A DNA stretch of 64,000 nt from Mauremys mutica (taxonomy: Eukaryota > Chordata > Testudines > Geoemydidae), in assembly GCF_020497125.1 (NCBI RefSeq), contig NC_059074.1:191327415-191391414 (forward strand), given 5' to 3'. Shown in pieces: positions 11,106 through 23,204 of the stretch; the first letter of the stretch is position 1, and every line of letters begins with the position of its first letter. The position numbers and the translations under genes are program-made. The notes under the pieces were generated by a model. The model did no database searches, was not told where the DNA came from, and saw only the letters and a program-made list of their open reading frames with translations.

Positions 11106-12047
11106 GTCTGCTGGGCAGGGAGAGCACAGCTTTCCAAACTTCATGGAATACTGCAGTTGTATTGAAATTTGAAAAGTTATTCTATTAAAGTCCCACTGTT
11201 CTGTGTCTTCCTCAATTTTCACTCTCTACTTGAAGAGCTCCACTGAGAAGCAAGCAGGCATGTACTTAGTAATCCTCCATTCAGCTAAGTGAGAGGCTGC
11301 AGTGCTGTCTTCCTGCCACCACATGAGGCTATAAATCAGCTTCATGCCCAAAACCCAGTCCGGTGATCAAAGATGGTCTCCACCAGCAGGCATTGCCATG
11401 TTCTCCTGGACCCGGGGTACCCCTCCATGGAAACCATGTGTGTAGCACATACCTTGCCGCTGGCTTCTCTTTCTGTCTCCCTTGAGGCTAGATAGTCATT
11501 TTCCAGAAAGGATTTTAATACAAGTGGGATACACTTCTGTATTAACTCCTTAATAGCTCTTCTGCTGGGACTCTTTCATCCTAAGTAAATTACTCCACCA
11601 CAAAGGGGAAAGAATGCAAAACTGAAAGAACAGCATAAATCTAAAAGACTGATGCTCTCCCTGTCTAATCTATGATCATTGCCACATGAGGATAGTCACA
11701 GCAGGTAGAGTGAAGGGAAGTAATGACTAAAATAAAAACACACATTAAAAATCCTTGGTGGAAAAGAACAGCAAGGAAAGATGGAGAGGGCTTGATTAGC
11801 TCCTTTCCTTAACTTCAGCCAAGGTATTGTAACACTGGCCTCCATTGCCCAAGCATTCAGTTCTCAAGTAGGATAAGCAGAGCCAGAGCTATGGTATAAC
11901 TTTTTAATAAACTTTCGCTTAGTTTTCCAAAGTGAAACACTCTGCAAGTGGTAAGCCTTCACTGTTATGCTGTTGAGATTTCCTCAAAACATAAACTAAT
12001 GCAACAAGTTTTGGGTTATTTAACCCCCAGTGTTGTAATGAAGGGTC

Positions 12048-12145
12048 CTAAAGTGGGTTTGTCAGCATGGGAAATTGAACTGAGGACCTCTAGAGCTTAA
12101 AAAAAAAAGGCACAAACATCTACAGCCTGAGCTAAAAAGCCAGGC
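12048..12145 (-). mobile_element. tRNA-derived SINE fragment
   Basis: On the minus strand a Pol III A-box-like TAGCTCAGGC and a B-box-like CAGTTCAATTTCC are spaced about 45 bases apart, with a T run between. This is a diverged tRNA-like head; no tail is recognised. Confidence 0.45.
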
Positions 12146-13618
12146 TTGGTTAGTCTACAAGCTATAGCAAATTCATACATTTAGTCCAGCCTCTAGAAGG
12201 GGCCCAGGAGAGTGGGTTACCATGTGAATTATGATGGGTAATTTCAAAGAGTTGGGTTAACTATAGGGGAATGCAGCCTTTCCTAATGGCAGCACCAGGA
12301 AGAAGTGGGCAAAGATGCTTCCTGTCAAGTTACTATTAATTTGTGTATTCTTTCACTCAGTGTTGGGAGCAATCAGTGAAATAAAAAAATGCTGGCTAAA
12401 GATGGTGCAAAACAGGTTATTTATTTATCATGAACATCCCAGCCAGGACTCTAAACATTTTTGCTGTTGTAATTTCACAGTAGTTCCTTTCCGGCAGGGA
12501 CATGCTCACTGCAGTGATGCAATGGAGGAGCCACTTTTGAAGGCCACAGGAGCCTCTTGTTAAAACTCCTTCACTCAACTCAAGGGTGAATTAGAGTTAT
12601 TTCTCTGTCTCTTACAGAATTCACCACTGTCTGGATACTACTAAGCCATTCCTGTGTGATCACGTATCCCTGGGGATCATAACAGTACTTTTGAATAGCA
12701 AACTGTCGGCATTTTCATTGAACCGACACGGCACACCTAGGGCTTGATTTTCAAAGGTGCTGAGCACCCAAAATTCCTATTGGCTTGGGGTTGGAATTGT
12801 GGGTTTTGTAACACCTCAGAAAGCCAGGCCTTAGTTATCTCAAGCAGGGCATTGGAAATTAGTGGACACTCAAAAATAGTCCTCTATCTGGGGGCTGGTG
12901 TTATTGCCTGTGTGTCTGAACATTACCCCAGCTGAGGTTTGAATTAGAAAACTTTCCATCTTTAAGCTGATGAATCAAAAGGAACAGACCTTTACCCAAA
13001 CCAGTAGGAGTTGTGCCAATCTTCTCTCCTCAGGAAGCCAACCTTTGAAGGCTCAATTCTCTGCTCTGCCACAGGTCACTTATGTCACTGTGGGGGTATA
13101 ATGGGGATTATAGTGGGCAGAATAGGCTGATTTTTAGCCTGGAACCCAGAAATAATAATGAAAAACCCCACTGCTCATCTTGAACTCATCATGAAGAAAT
13201 AGGACAAAATTAAACATGGAAGGTTCACCCTGAGCAATCCAATATGAAATTCTCTGAAGGCTTCAGTGCATTGTGTGTGCTGTTTGTGTTTGGAGGTGGT
13301 AGATATATCCCCATAGCAAATCTGAGTTCTGAAAGAAATAGCTCACCATTTCATTTTCAGCCAGAGAAACAGGTACTGTATCGAAGCGAATCAACAGCTA
13401 ACAGATGAGGCTTTTATTGAAAAAGCATGATTGAAGGCATGGTTATTAAATATAACTCTTCCAGCAATGGCCTCTCTCAATCCATAGCGGAAAATGCAAT
13501 GTGTGAATGACGTAAAATGAATTGTGAAAAAGGTCACACATGCTTTCGGGCAAATTTAGTGAGGGAAAGGTGTGTATTATATAATGCATATACATATGTA
13601 TACAGATCTGTGTGTACC

Positions 13619-13619
<1 letters not shown>

Positions 13620-13650
<31 letters not shown>
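13620..13650. repeat. (TG)n/(TA)n microsatellite
   Basis: A TG run flanked by TA-rich repeats, about 13591-13656. Confidence 0.85.
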
Positions 13651-13657
<7 letters not shown>

Positions 13658-13933
13658 AATTTTGCTTTTGTCTTTCCATCTCAGTGGGTCCTGACTTTAA
13701 TCTCACAGCTGTGAAAACATGTCTTTCTCTTTTCTTGAGAGATTCCTTAAATTATTTTGAACAAATTTGCTGCAGTTACATTCCTCGCTCCAGAAGGGAC
13801 TTGCCACCTACACTCTTTTTTTGATTATAGATCACTAGAGAGTGTTGGGAATGTTTTGTTAATATAAAAGAGAAAGCTTTGTATGGTAATCATGGGAGCA
13901 TCCCTGCACTAAGTGCATCATCAAAGCAAGTGA

Positions 13934-14373
13934 AATGATTAGGGGGCTGGAACACATGACTTATGAGGAGAGGCTGAGGGAACTGGGATTGTTTAGCCTG
14001 CAGAAGAGAAGAATGAGGGGGGATTTGATAGCTGCTTTCAACTACCTGAAAGGGGGTTCCAAAGAGGATGGATCTAGACTGTTCTCAGTGGTAGAAGATG
14101 ACAGAACAAGGAGTAATGGTCTCAAGTTGCAGAGGGGGAGGTTTAGGTTGGATATTAGGAAAAACTTTTTCACTAGTAGGGTGGTGAAGAACTGGAATGG
14201 GTTACCTAGGGAGGTGGTGGAATCTCCTTCCTTAGAGGTTTTTAAGGTCAGGCTTGACAAAGCCCTGGCTGGGATGATTTAGTTGGGTTTGGTCCTGCTT
14301 TGAGCAGGGGGTTGGACTAGATGACCTCCTGAGGTCCCTTCCAACCCTGAGATTCTATGATTCTATGATTCTA
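13934..14373 (+). mobile_element. Young CR1 LINE, 5'-truncated 3' end
   Basis: An open frame from 13935 to 14282 encodes the last 115 residues of the CR1 ORF2 protein ([16 protein letters not shown] ... DKALAGMI). It is identical in protein sequence to the end of the copy at 48936-50120. The 3' end is the CR1 octamer repeat ATTCTATG, here GATTCTATGATTCTATGATT, ending near 14373. The copy is only about 440 bp, the usual severe 5' truncation. It encodes no functional domain alone. Confidence 0.9.
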
Positions 14374-17068
14374 AGTCTGCTTTGCAGACACATGAGCCAA
14401 GGGACATGTTCTAGTGATGTATTGCAGAGAAATATGGAAGGATTCAACTCTTTCCACCTCTAGTTAGTTGTAAATAGCTTATGTGATTAAGGATGCTCAG
14501 TGGAAGATGGAGATACACTGGGGCATCTGAAAACAAAGAGAAGGAGACATCCTTTTAATGAGTGAAGGAATCAATTTGCTAAAGCGTAAAGAGGGAAGGT
14601 CCTCTCATGCATTGGTAACTGGTTAAAAGACAGGAAACAAAGGTAGGAATAAATGGTCAGTTTTCAGAATGGAGAGCGGTAAATAGCAGAGTCCCTCAAG
14701 GGTCTGTACTGGGACCAGTACTGTTCAACATATTCATAAATGATCTGGAAAAAGGGGTAAACAGTGAGGTGGCAAAGTTTGCAATGATACAAAATTACTC
14801 AAGATACTTAAGTGAAACGCAGATTGTGAAGAGTTACAAAGGCATCTCACAAAGCTGGATGACTGGGCAACAACATGGCAGATGAAATTCAAGGATGATA
14901 AATGAAAAGTAATGTGCTTTGGAAAACAGAATTCGAACTGTACATACAAAATGATGGAGTCTAAATTAGCTTTTACCACTCAACTAAGATCTTGGAGTCA
15001 TCATGGATAGTTCTCTGAAAACATCCACTCAGTGTGCAGCTGCAGTTAAAAAAAGCAAACAGAATGTTAGCAACCATTAGGAAAATGATAGATAAGAGAG
15101 AAAATATAATGCCACTGTATAAATCCATGGTATTCCTACACCTTGAATGGTGTGTGCAGTTCTGGTAAGCCCATCTCAAAAAAGATCTATTACATTTGGA
15201 AAAGCTACAGTGAAGGGGAACAAAAATGATTAGGGGTATGGAACAACTTCCATTTGAGGAGAGATTAAAAAGACTGGGGCTGTTCAGATTAGAAAAGGGA
15301 CAACCAGTGGTGAAAGTAGAAATCCTTTCTTGCCGGTACTGGGAGGGACACAAGGGGGGGCACGTGACCTCCCCCACGTGACCCTCCATGTGACTCTTCC
15401 CCACCCTGCTCCCAGCCCAAGACCCCCATGATCTCCCTGTCCCCTCCGACACCCCCTCTGCCCATCTAAAATTTTACAACTGCAACAGATGCAGTTGTAA
15501 AATAATGGTTTGCGCCCATGGTGCCACCTATACTTCCAGGTGTCATTGAGGATACAGCAACACCCCAAATTGAAAATTTCTTAAATTAAAGAAGGATAGG
15601 AAGGACAATCACCCCACTTTCCCTTAACACGCCAAGGAACTCTGGGAACAAAACAGGCAACGAGCTCTGCAGATGTGAAGAATTCCTAGAAATTGAAAGA
15701 TACAATACACACAAAACATAAAACCATCACATCTACCACACACAAGGATACAGAAAAGGGAAGGAGCAGAGAGGGAAGGAAGACATGGATGGAGAAAAGG
15801 ATAGGAAATGTAAAGAGGAAAGATTTATAGGAGAGTTTTCCTTGATCTCTGGGTTCTCTCTTTCAGCCAGGTATAGTGCATTGTTCCCAGGACGTGGCTT
15901 ATATACAATAATAATTCCCCCAGTGTTTCAGTCCTATATTTGGTCTAACATAGCTCCCATTGTTACAAGGGGAAATTTATTTCTTTCACTACTGGTTAGT
16001 TGAGCTTTCTTGTTGCATAATTAGATTGAACTCCCTTGTATATTATTCTAGACAGAGACCTATATCTTTCCCCTGTTTTATTGTTTGATATTAGATTCAT
16101 CTTGTAATGCCAGGTTCATCATCAGATATTTTTCCAGAACATGAAGGTCACATCTGGAAACAATAGCAGCAGAGGTGTCATATGCAGAATAGAAAACAAT
16201 AACCCCCAAAGGCATGTAGCCAGATATGGCGGGACAGAGGCTGCTCAGCGTGCAAAATCACAAGAGCTGCTGTCCAAAAGTGCATCTTTCATTTATCCAG
16301 TCAACCAGGCCACTTAGGTCCTTTAGTTCTGTGCCCGTACTGATTTCAGTCAGCTTCTTCATAGCCCTGTTTAGTCACCATTAGAACTTGGTTAGCTACT
16401 TATAGCACATAGATCATCCCTTTGACCCGTTTGAGAATTATCCATGAACAGATTTTGATTTTATTTATGGGCGTTGGGTACCTAAATATCTTTGAAGTTC
16501 TGGGCCCAGCTGTTATCCTTTCTGCTCCCTGACTTGATGAGAAGCATCCATAAACAGGAGGAAAAGTTGTTCAGAATCTGAGACAGATAGATGTTCCAAC
16601 GCAAAACCTCATGAAAAGGCATTTCCTCAAGTAGCCAAGAGAACTTCACTGTCTAGGAACATTCTTGCAGATTAAAATGTTACTTGTACAAATGTTGTGA
16701 GACATGAATTAAAAGGGATGTGAACATTGTCAAGGTGAATCTGTGGTTTTCATTCAAATAAATGCTCATAAATATTTTTTGCATATTCTCCCAGCTCTAG
16801 GAACCATTCTCAGTTACCACTTAAGCCTCGGTGAGGTTAATTAAACAGAAACCACAGCTCACATAAGGCTAGATTTTCAGAGCTCAGTGCCTGATTTTTT
16901 AAGTGGTCAGCATTCACCAGGGTAGAGTTTCAAGAGCACTCAACTCCCATTTGGGCACTGTAGTCGGTCGGTCGGGGCTCGACCCTCCAGCGGGCAGGAG
17001 GGGAGCCACACCGACTCACTTCTGTTCGCCTGCTAGCTATTAGGAGTCACGGGGAACAACGTTAGATC

Positions 17069-17862
17069 GCCGGGCCCTCTGGTGCAGGGACCGGCCAACA
17101 GCAGTGCAATAAGCCCTGGCCCTCTGGAGCAGGGTAGGGCAACAATAGTTCAGGTAGGCCCTGGCCCTCTGGAGCAGGGCAGGGCAACAGCGGTTCAATA
17201 AGCCCTGGCCCTCTGGAGCAGGGTAGGGCAACAATAGTTCAGGTAGGCCCTGGCCCTCTGGAGCAGGGCAGGGCAACAGCGGTTCAATAAGCCCTGGCCC
17301 TCTGGAGCAGGGCGGGCAATAGCAGTTCAATAAGCCCTGGCCCTCTGGAGCAGGGCAGGGCAACAGCAGTTCAATAAGCCCTGGCCCTCTGGAGCAGGGC
17401 AGGGCAACAATAGTTCAGGTAGGCCCTGGCCCTCTGGAGCAGGGCAGGGCAACAATAGTTCAGGTAGGCCCTGGCCCTCTGGAGCAGGGCAGGGCAACAA
17501 TAGTTCAGGTAGGCCCTGGCCCTCTGGAGCAGGGCAGGGCAACAATAGTTCAGGTAGGCCCTGGCCCTCTGGAGCAGGGCAGGGCAACAGCAGTTCAATA
17601 AGCCCTGGCCCTCTGGAGCAGGGCAGGGCAACAGCAGTTCAATAAGCCCTGGCCCTCTGGAGCAGGGCAGGGCAACAATAGTTCAGGTAGGCCCTGGCCC
17701 TCTGGAGCAGGGCAGGGCAACAGCAGTTCAATAAGCCCTGGCCCTCTGGAGCAGGGCAGGGCAACAGCAGTTCAATAAGCCCTGGCCCTCTGGAGCAGGG
17801 CAGGGCAACAGCAGTTCAATAAGCCCTGGCCCTCTGGAGCAGGGTAGGGCAACAATAGTTCA
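17069..17862. repeat. 44-bp minisatellite, about 18 units
   Basis: The unit starts GCCCTGGCCCTCTGGAGCAG and comes in two variants that differ at their ends: CAGCAGTTCAATAA and CAATAGTTCAGGTA. The order of variants from 17113 is roughly B A B A A A B B B B A A B A A A B. Because 44 is not a multiple of 3, minus-strand frames stay open by cycling; these are not genes. Confidence 0.95.
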
Positions 17863-18125
17863 GTCTGTAAGCCCAAGCCCTAGCTCAGGGCGGGCAGTAA
17901 CAAGAAGCAGAGCTCAGACCCCCAGGCAGGGCTGAGCAGCAGTTCAAGTCCATAAAGCCCAAGCCCTCAGTCAGGGCGGGGCAGCAAACAGCAGCTCTAG
18001 CTTAGACCCCTCAGGCAGGGGCTGAGCAGCAATTCAAGTCTACAACGCCCCAAGCCCTCAGTCAGGGCGGGGGCAGCAAAAACAGCAGCTCTAGCTCAAA
18101 CCCTCAGGCAGGGCTGAGCAGCAAC
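17863..18125. repeat. Longer tandem repeat, about 3 units of 85-91 bp
   Basis: Three imperfect units each contain CAAGCCCT, CAGGGCGGG, CAGAGCTCAGACCC-like and GGCTGAGCAGCA blocks. They share short words with the 44-bp unit and probably derive from a common ancestor. Confidence 0.75.
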
Positions 18126-18267
18126 AGCCAAGTGCAAGCTGCTATGCCAGAGCGCTGGGTTGAGGGGGGAGACTGCCACCGTGAGTGGGGTGGCAGGGGG
18201 GACACAGGCCCACCCACTCCACTGTGTCCCAGCCCGGGGCCCTAGCAGCGGCGTGGACCCGCTGCAG

Positions 18268-18660
18268 TCAGTGGGGATCCTGGCCGCAACACACTGACAT
18301 GGGCACATCAGTGCCCTCAGCCGGACAAGGGTCGGCTACCCCCGGGCTACAGTCCATCTCCCCCTCAAGGCCTACCTCGTCCGTCGCACCCGGTTCAGGC
18401 CAGTCGGTCTGCATCGGCTCTGGTGGAGGGCTTGGCGGCAGGTCCGGTAGCTCTTCTGGGAAGTTGGGCCAGGACGGCTCGGGCGGCTCCTCTGGGTAAC
18501 AGCAGGGCCTAGGGGGCTCCTCCTCATAGCGGGCGCTCGGCAATCCTGGGGGCTCCTCTGGGTAGTGGGCGAGGGGAAGCTCCGGCCAGGCAGGGCAGTT
18601 ACCTTGGGCCGAGGAGGGCTCCCAGCCGGGAGCTCCCGCAGGAACGTCTGCTCCCGGCGG
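18268..18660 (-). CDS. Pro/Glu-rich open frame inside the LTR-like element, function unknown
   Basis: The minus-strand frame is open across the element and ends at a stop at 18268-18270. The protein is rich in Pro, Glu and Trp, with repeats of the form YPEEPP, ARYEEEPP and FPEELPDLPP. There is no upstream Met close to the start, and a possible splice donor (CAAG|GTAACT) lies at 18602. It could be a spliced retroelement exon or merely an open frame in GC-rich DNA. I do not recognise a family. Confidence 0.3.
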   Translation of the reverse strand, partial: PPGADVPAGAPGWEPSSAQGNCPAWPELPLAHYPEEPPGLPSARYEEEPPRPCCYPEEPPEPSWPNFPEELPDLPPSPPPEPMQTDWPEPGATDEVGLEGEMDCSPGVADPCPAEGTDVPMSVCCGQDPH

Positions 18661-19741
18661 CGGCTGGGTGTTGACTGAGCTTGGGCATGCGCCTTTTCTA
18701 CTTCCTGCCCCGCCCCTTGACTTCCAGGGGGCGGGGACTGGGGGCGGAAGTTCCGCCCACTGAGGTGTTGGCAGGGCAGCTCCCTCTGCCGGGCAGGAGG
18801 GGAGCCACACCGACTCACTACAGGCACCTAGATAAGGATTTTCAAAAGAAAATCTGGAAAATGTGGTCTCTAGTGTTTGATGTGTATCTTCTGCCAAATC
18901 ACACTGACAGGGATGCTCTGTTGTGGGTGAAGGACACCAGTGACCAACTCCTGTGCCTTTGACTTGGTCCTGACCAACATAAAACAGCAATATAGATGCT
19001 AGCAAACTTAAACAAAGCCTTTGTTTGTTAGGATATGTATTGTGCTGTTAAGAATGAATGCCCTAGCTATGTTCTGCTCCTTTCCCCACTGTGGCAGCAG
19101 GGAAAGGAGCAGAGCAGGGAAAGGAGCTGAGCGCAGGCCTGCCCCCCGAGCTGTGTCCTCCAGCGGGGTGGAGCTGCTGGCATGGGGCCATCCAGTGGCC
19201 TCATATCTTTCCTGTACCCTGTACCTACCACCATACTTGCACTCCAGGGGACAACTAAGGAGGGTTATGATAGAAGTCTATAAAATTGTGAATGGTGCAG
19301 AGAAAATGAATAAGGAAATGTTATTACTCCTTCGCATAACACATTAACCCAGGGTCACCCAATGAAATTAATAGGCAGCAGATTTAAAACAAACAAAAGG
19401 AAATACTTCACACAATACACAGTCAACCTGTTGCCAGAGGATGTTGTGAAAGCCAAAGGTATAACTGGGTTCAAAAAAGGAATTAGATAAGTTCATGGAG
19501 GATAGGTTCATCAATGGCTATTAGCCAAAATGGTCAGGGATGCAGCCCCATGCTCTAAATGTCCCTAAGATTTAGACTGCCAGATGTTGAGACTGAACAA
19601 CAGGGGATAGATCACCCATTAATTGCCCTGTTCTTGTCATTCCCTCTGAAGCTTCTGGCATTGGCCACTGTTGGAAGACAGGATACTGGGCTAGATGGAC
19701 CATTGGTTTGACCCAGTGTGGCCATTCTTATGTTCCTATGG

Positions 19742-20994
19742 GAGCATATGCAAGGACTAACAGTTTCTTCTTTTTCCTCCATGTCATCACTCAAGTATTC
19801 CCTATGCCTGGAACTTCTTGACCCCATGTGCCAGGCTTTTACCATGATGCTCTTAAATCCCGATCATTTCCTCAAAAGCAAGAAGGATGTGTTTGGGGGG
19901 AAATCTCCACACAGAATATTCTGATCACTCATTGGACTTTTGCTTTATCTGTCTGCTCACTCTGGAAGTTCCTAGTATCCTCTCTGTTCTGAACAGAGCA
20001 GATTAGACTGTTGGCATTCAATAAATAATGGTAATAGCTTATGAACACAAGTCAGGAGGAATCCCCAGTAGTATTTGTACACTGTTCTCTCATGCAACCA
20101 TTTCAGTTATAATATGATATATGGTTTTATGCTAGGCCTTGTCTTATGTCTGGTGTCTTGTTACTCCTGCTTTGTACTCATAACCCTTACTTTTATCTAC
20201 ACTGGGTCACCCCTTAGATGATTTTCATGGTTGACACGTGGCCAAATTGTGTCCAGGCCTTGTGTGGATGCACTGGGAGGTACGAGGGCATTGCACAAGC
20301 ACCTTCTCACTCCTGCATGGGAGTTGGCCACAACTGCTGCCCTTCAGTTGAGGAATACTACCAGGGCTGTCCTCAGATACCAGCCACAAGTCTCTCCAAA
20401 GAGGGCAAGGCTGAGGTGGGTCCTTCTCCCACAGGAGGGGAATGCTGCACCCTCCTCAAGGTTGAGGTTGCTTGAGATGTCGTGCCTGCATGAGGCATGA
20501 TGCTTCCAGGAGTTCTTAGTGGGGCAGTGCCCAACCCGTTGACATCGATGTAAGGCTGTGCCTTAAATTTAGACCATCAGGTAATAGATGCAGTTCAGAA
20601 ATAGCAAGTGGTGTTTGACCAATAATGAGACCATTCTCCAGTATGGACTCTCATACATGCAAATAAAAACAAAACCAAAAACCCAGCATTAAAAATGTTA
20701 TTAAGGTTGTAAAGTCAAGCATTCAAAAGTTATGAATTGCCAGAATTATGGTTGCCTCTGTGGATGCAGTTTTTAATTACGTGATCTCACACAATTTTTT
20801 TCTCAGGACTGCTGGCTCATTCAGTGCATAGGATGGACCATGCTCACTTAATGAGCAGCTATTCATTATTTTGTTTTCTCATCATTGTTTCATGTGTGGC
20901 TCCAGGCCTTATTTACTGCACGCTATTCAAACCCTGCTCAGCAGGCCGAATTATTAATTTCCTCATGAGCTTTTCTCTGCTGCTCCTCATTACA
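19742..20994. other. No recognised gene
   Basis: No protein-like frame or classified repeat. The segment 20220-20520 is more GC-rich than its surroundings but unassigned. Confidence 0.35.
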
Positions 20995-21410
20995 GTATCT
21001 GAGTGCTTCACAAATATTAATCTTCACAAACCTCCTGAGAGGAGAGAGGGTAGTAGTGACCTCCTATTACAGGTGGGAAGCTGAATCATAGAGAGATTAA
21101 GGTCAAAAGTATCCACTAATTTTGGGTGTCCAATATGAGATGCCTAATACCTGATTTTATAGAGTCCTTAACACTTACACGGTACTCTACATGTTCAAAG
21201 CACAGCGCCCATTGAATTCAGCTGCAGTGTGTGTTGAGAAAATCAGGCCCCATAGTCTCAAATTGGGCACACAATTAATGGCTACCTGTGAAAAGTTTAG
21301 TTTAAATGGCTTGCATGGCATCACACAGGAACTCCGTGGCAGAGGCAGGGGTAGAATACAAACCTCCAGGGCAGCATTCAGCTAACTATGAGACCCTTCT
21401 CTCTTTTCCT
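20995..21410 (-). mobile_element. MIR-like core SINE remnants
   Basis: On the plus strand it reads like a reversed MIR: AGTGCTTCACAAATATTAA, TTACAGGTGGGAAGCTGAAT, then CACACAGGAACTCCGTGGCAGAG. The two parts are separated by about 100 bases of other repeat-like DNA. Confidence 0.5.
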
Positions 21411-22933
21411 GCAATGCCCTACCTCATTCACTACATACCTTCCAGCTTCTGCATTAAATGAGGCTGGGGTTCTACAAACAACAGCCTTCTCACAACACAG
21501 TTCTGGTTAATTTCCAGAGCAGGTCCATGCAGTGCACTGAATGAGGCAGGAGTGCTGTGGAAAAAAAATAGTATAGGAGAATGTAATTAAAGACCATCAT
21601 AATACATACACACAAAAGGGCCAAATTAATATTGCACAGGCAAAACACGAGCAACACAACCAAACTGCCATTTTTTCTGAGACTCTGAAACCACTGAACT
21701 CTTTTGGCTGAAATTTTCCCCCAAAATTCAGCCTGAAGCTGACACACAGTATGTAAACTTTCAGCCCAAATTGTTAAAGTTTTACAAAGTTACCAGCATA
21801 TAAAGGGAAGACTCTGGCCACCTTAATAATAGGTGGTACTAGTACTCCCACCTATAATATAGGAGCATCTCTAACATAGTTCTGAATCTCTCAGGCTGTG
21901 CCTATGTATTCAGATGAAACACAGTATCTGTATTTCCAGAACTGGTTCAATAATCATTAGCTAATATATTAGGAAAATAAGACCTAGTAAAACTCAAGCC
22001 TCAAAAATATTCAAATATGTACTGGCTCAAATCACCAACAAGCTTGCAAGATAGGCAATTGATCTTCAAAATCCATATTCAGTTCCCATTTGGTGACATA
22101 TAAGGTTGGATATGATAAAATAGTAAAATATAGTAACTTGAAACTAACCTGGCATAATTTGGATCTCTCTTTCTCTCTATAGGCTACTACACATGTATAA
22201 AATTCACTTGGAAATTAAAGCTAAAAAACTGTGTGCTTTTCAGCATACTCCATTTTTAAGCAATATCAGTAAATGAACACAGTCCCGGTGCTTCTATAAA
22301 GCTTTGCTGATATTTGATTTTGTCGTTTTATGATTTAGCAATAGAGGAGTAATTCAGTTTATGAACTTGAGTATAAATGAATATTGAAATGATAAAAACA
22401 GCCTGTGTGGGGATGTCTGGCACTCCTCCTGGAACAATGCAGCATTTGTCTGTTGTGCAAGTGTTAGATATATTATATTGTGGACCCAGAGGTACTCTAT
22501 ATTGGAGTAGCTTGTTAGGCATTCTTCTGAAGAAGGCATTATATGCCGTTACTAATGCCGGGTCCATCAAGAACATTAAACTTGACATATGCTATCTTTT
22601 GCATGTGAAAGTTAGGCACTTAAATCCGTATTTACCCTAACCCCAAATAAGTGGCCTGATTTTCAGAGCTGCTGAGCACCTGACTTGACTTATTTCTTTC
22701 CATACCCCCATGCTAAGGCCACATCTTCCTGAGCCACAATCCACTGGTGTTGGGCAGCTTCACATTCGCCTCAGTCTCAGGGCCTGCTCCAAAGCCCATT
22801 CATGTCAATGGAAAGACTTCCATGAATGTCAGTGGAGTTTGGATCAGACCCTCCATGTGTTCTAGTGACCTATGGTAGCACAATTAGGCCCACACTATGT
22901 AACCTTTGGTGAAAATATGTTCCTCCTAACAAA
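21411..22933. other. No recognised gene
   Basis: AT-rich DNA. Near 22605-22690 is one copy of a diverged dispersed motif (TGATTTTCAGAGCTGCTGAG). Nothing else can be assigned. Confidence 0.35.
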
Positions 22934-23204
22934 GGGTCTGTCTACACTATGGAATTATTCCGATTGTACAGAAACCAATTTTTGGAAACAGATTGTATAA
23001 AGTTGAGGGCTCGCAGCCAAACTAAGCACACTAATTCGGCGGCGTGCGTCCATGTACCGAGGCTAGCGTCAACTTCCAGAGCGTTGGACTGTGGGTAGCT
23101 ATCTCATAGCTATCCCATAGTTCCCGCAGTCTCCCCTGCCAATTGGAATTCTGGGTTGAGATCCCAATGCCTAATGGGGCCAAAAATTTGTCGCGGGTGG
23201 GTTA

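Larger units (their letters stand above)
11106..13933. other. Gene-free stretch with a few diverged repeats
   Basis: Contains a tRNA-like SINE (12048-12145), a diverged repeat near 12740-12790 with the motif TTTTCAAAGGTGCTGAGCAC, and a TG run at 13620-13650. The rest is unassigned. No protein-like open frame was found. Confidence 0.4.
16959..18822 (-). mobile_element. LTR-like element with TG...CA ends and internal minisatellite, 1864 bp
   Basis: It begins TGTAGTCGG and ends GACTCACTACA, so TGTAGT/ACTACA are inverted termini. It is flanked by GGCAC on both sides (16954-16958 and 18823-18827), a 5-bp target duplication. A 30-base sequence is repeated identically near both ends (16991-17020 and 18790-18819). 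The minus-strand start is GC-rich with CCGCCCC and GGGGCGGGG boxes, like a promoter, so the minus strand is probably sense. It may be a large solo LTR or a compact non-autonomous retroelement. No pol or gag is seen. Confidence 0.65.
15305..19247. mobile_element. hAT-like insertion (3.9 kb) in CR1, with a nested TG...CA element
   Basis: Perfect 8-bp target duplications GGGACAAC flank it (15297-15304 and 19248-19255). The ends are CAGTGGTGAAAGTA and, reverse-complemented, CTGGAGTGCAAGTA, an imperfect hAT-type terminal repeat. The interior 15560-16950 has no recognisable transposase and looks like ordinary DNA. A second element lies inside at 16959-18822. Either this is an old hAT with unrecognisable coding region, or a hAT that carried other DNA. 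Confidence 0.65.
14590..19741 (+). mobile_element. CR1 LINE copy split by a 3.9-kb insertion
   Basis: The first part, 14590-15304, covers the RT region and ends at GGGACAAC. The second, 19248-19741, begins with the same GGGACAAC and continues the CR1 order without a gap (CTAAGGAGGGTTATGATAG), ending with the 3' tail GCCATTCTTATGTTCCTATG. The frame is heavily broken. It belongs to the same 3'-end subfamily as 10869-11105. Confidence 0.85.

Noticed and set aside
17040..17631. Three overlapping minus-strand repeat proteins (CPAPEGQGL type)
   Set aside because: They are the 44-bp minisatellite read in cycling frames; the three frames give the same peptides in turn, so they reflect the repeat and not a gene.
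17069..17862. CRISPR array
   Set aside because: Units are directly adjacent without unique spacers, in a vertebrate genome; it is a minisatellite.
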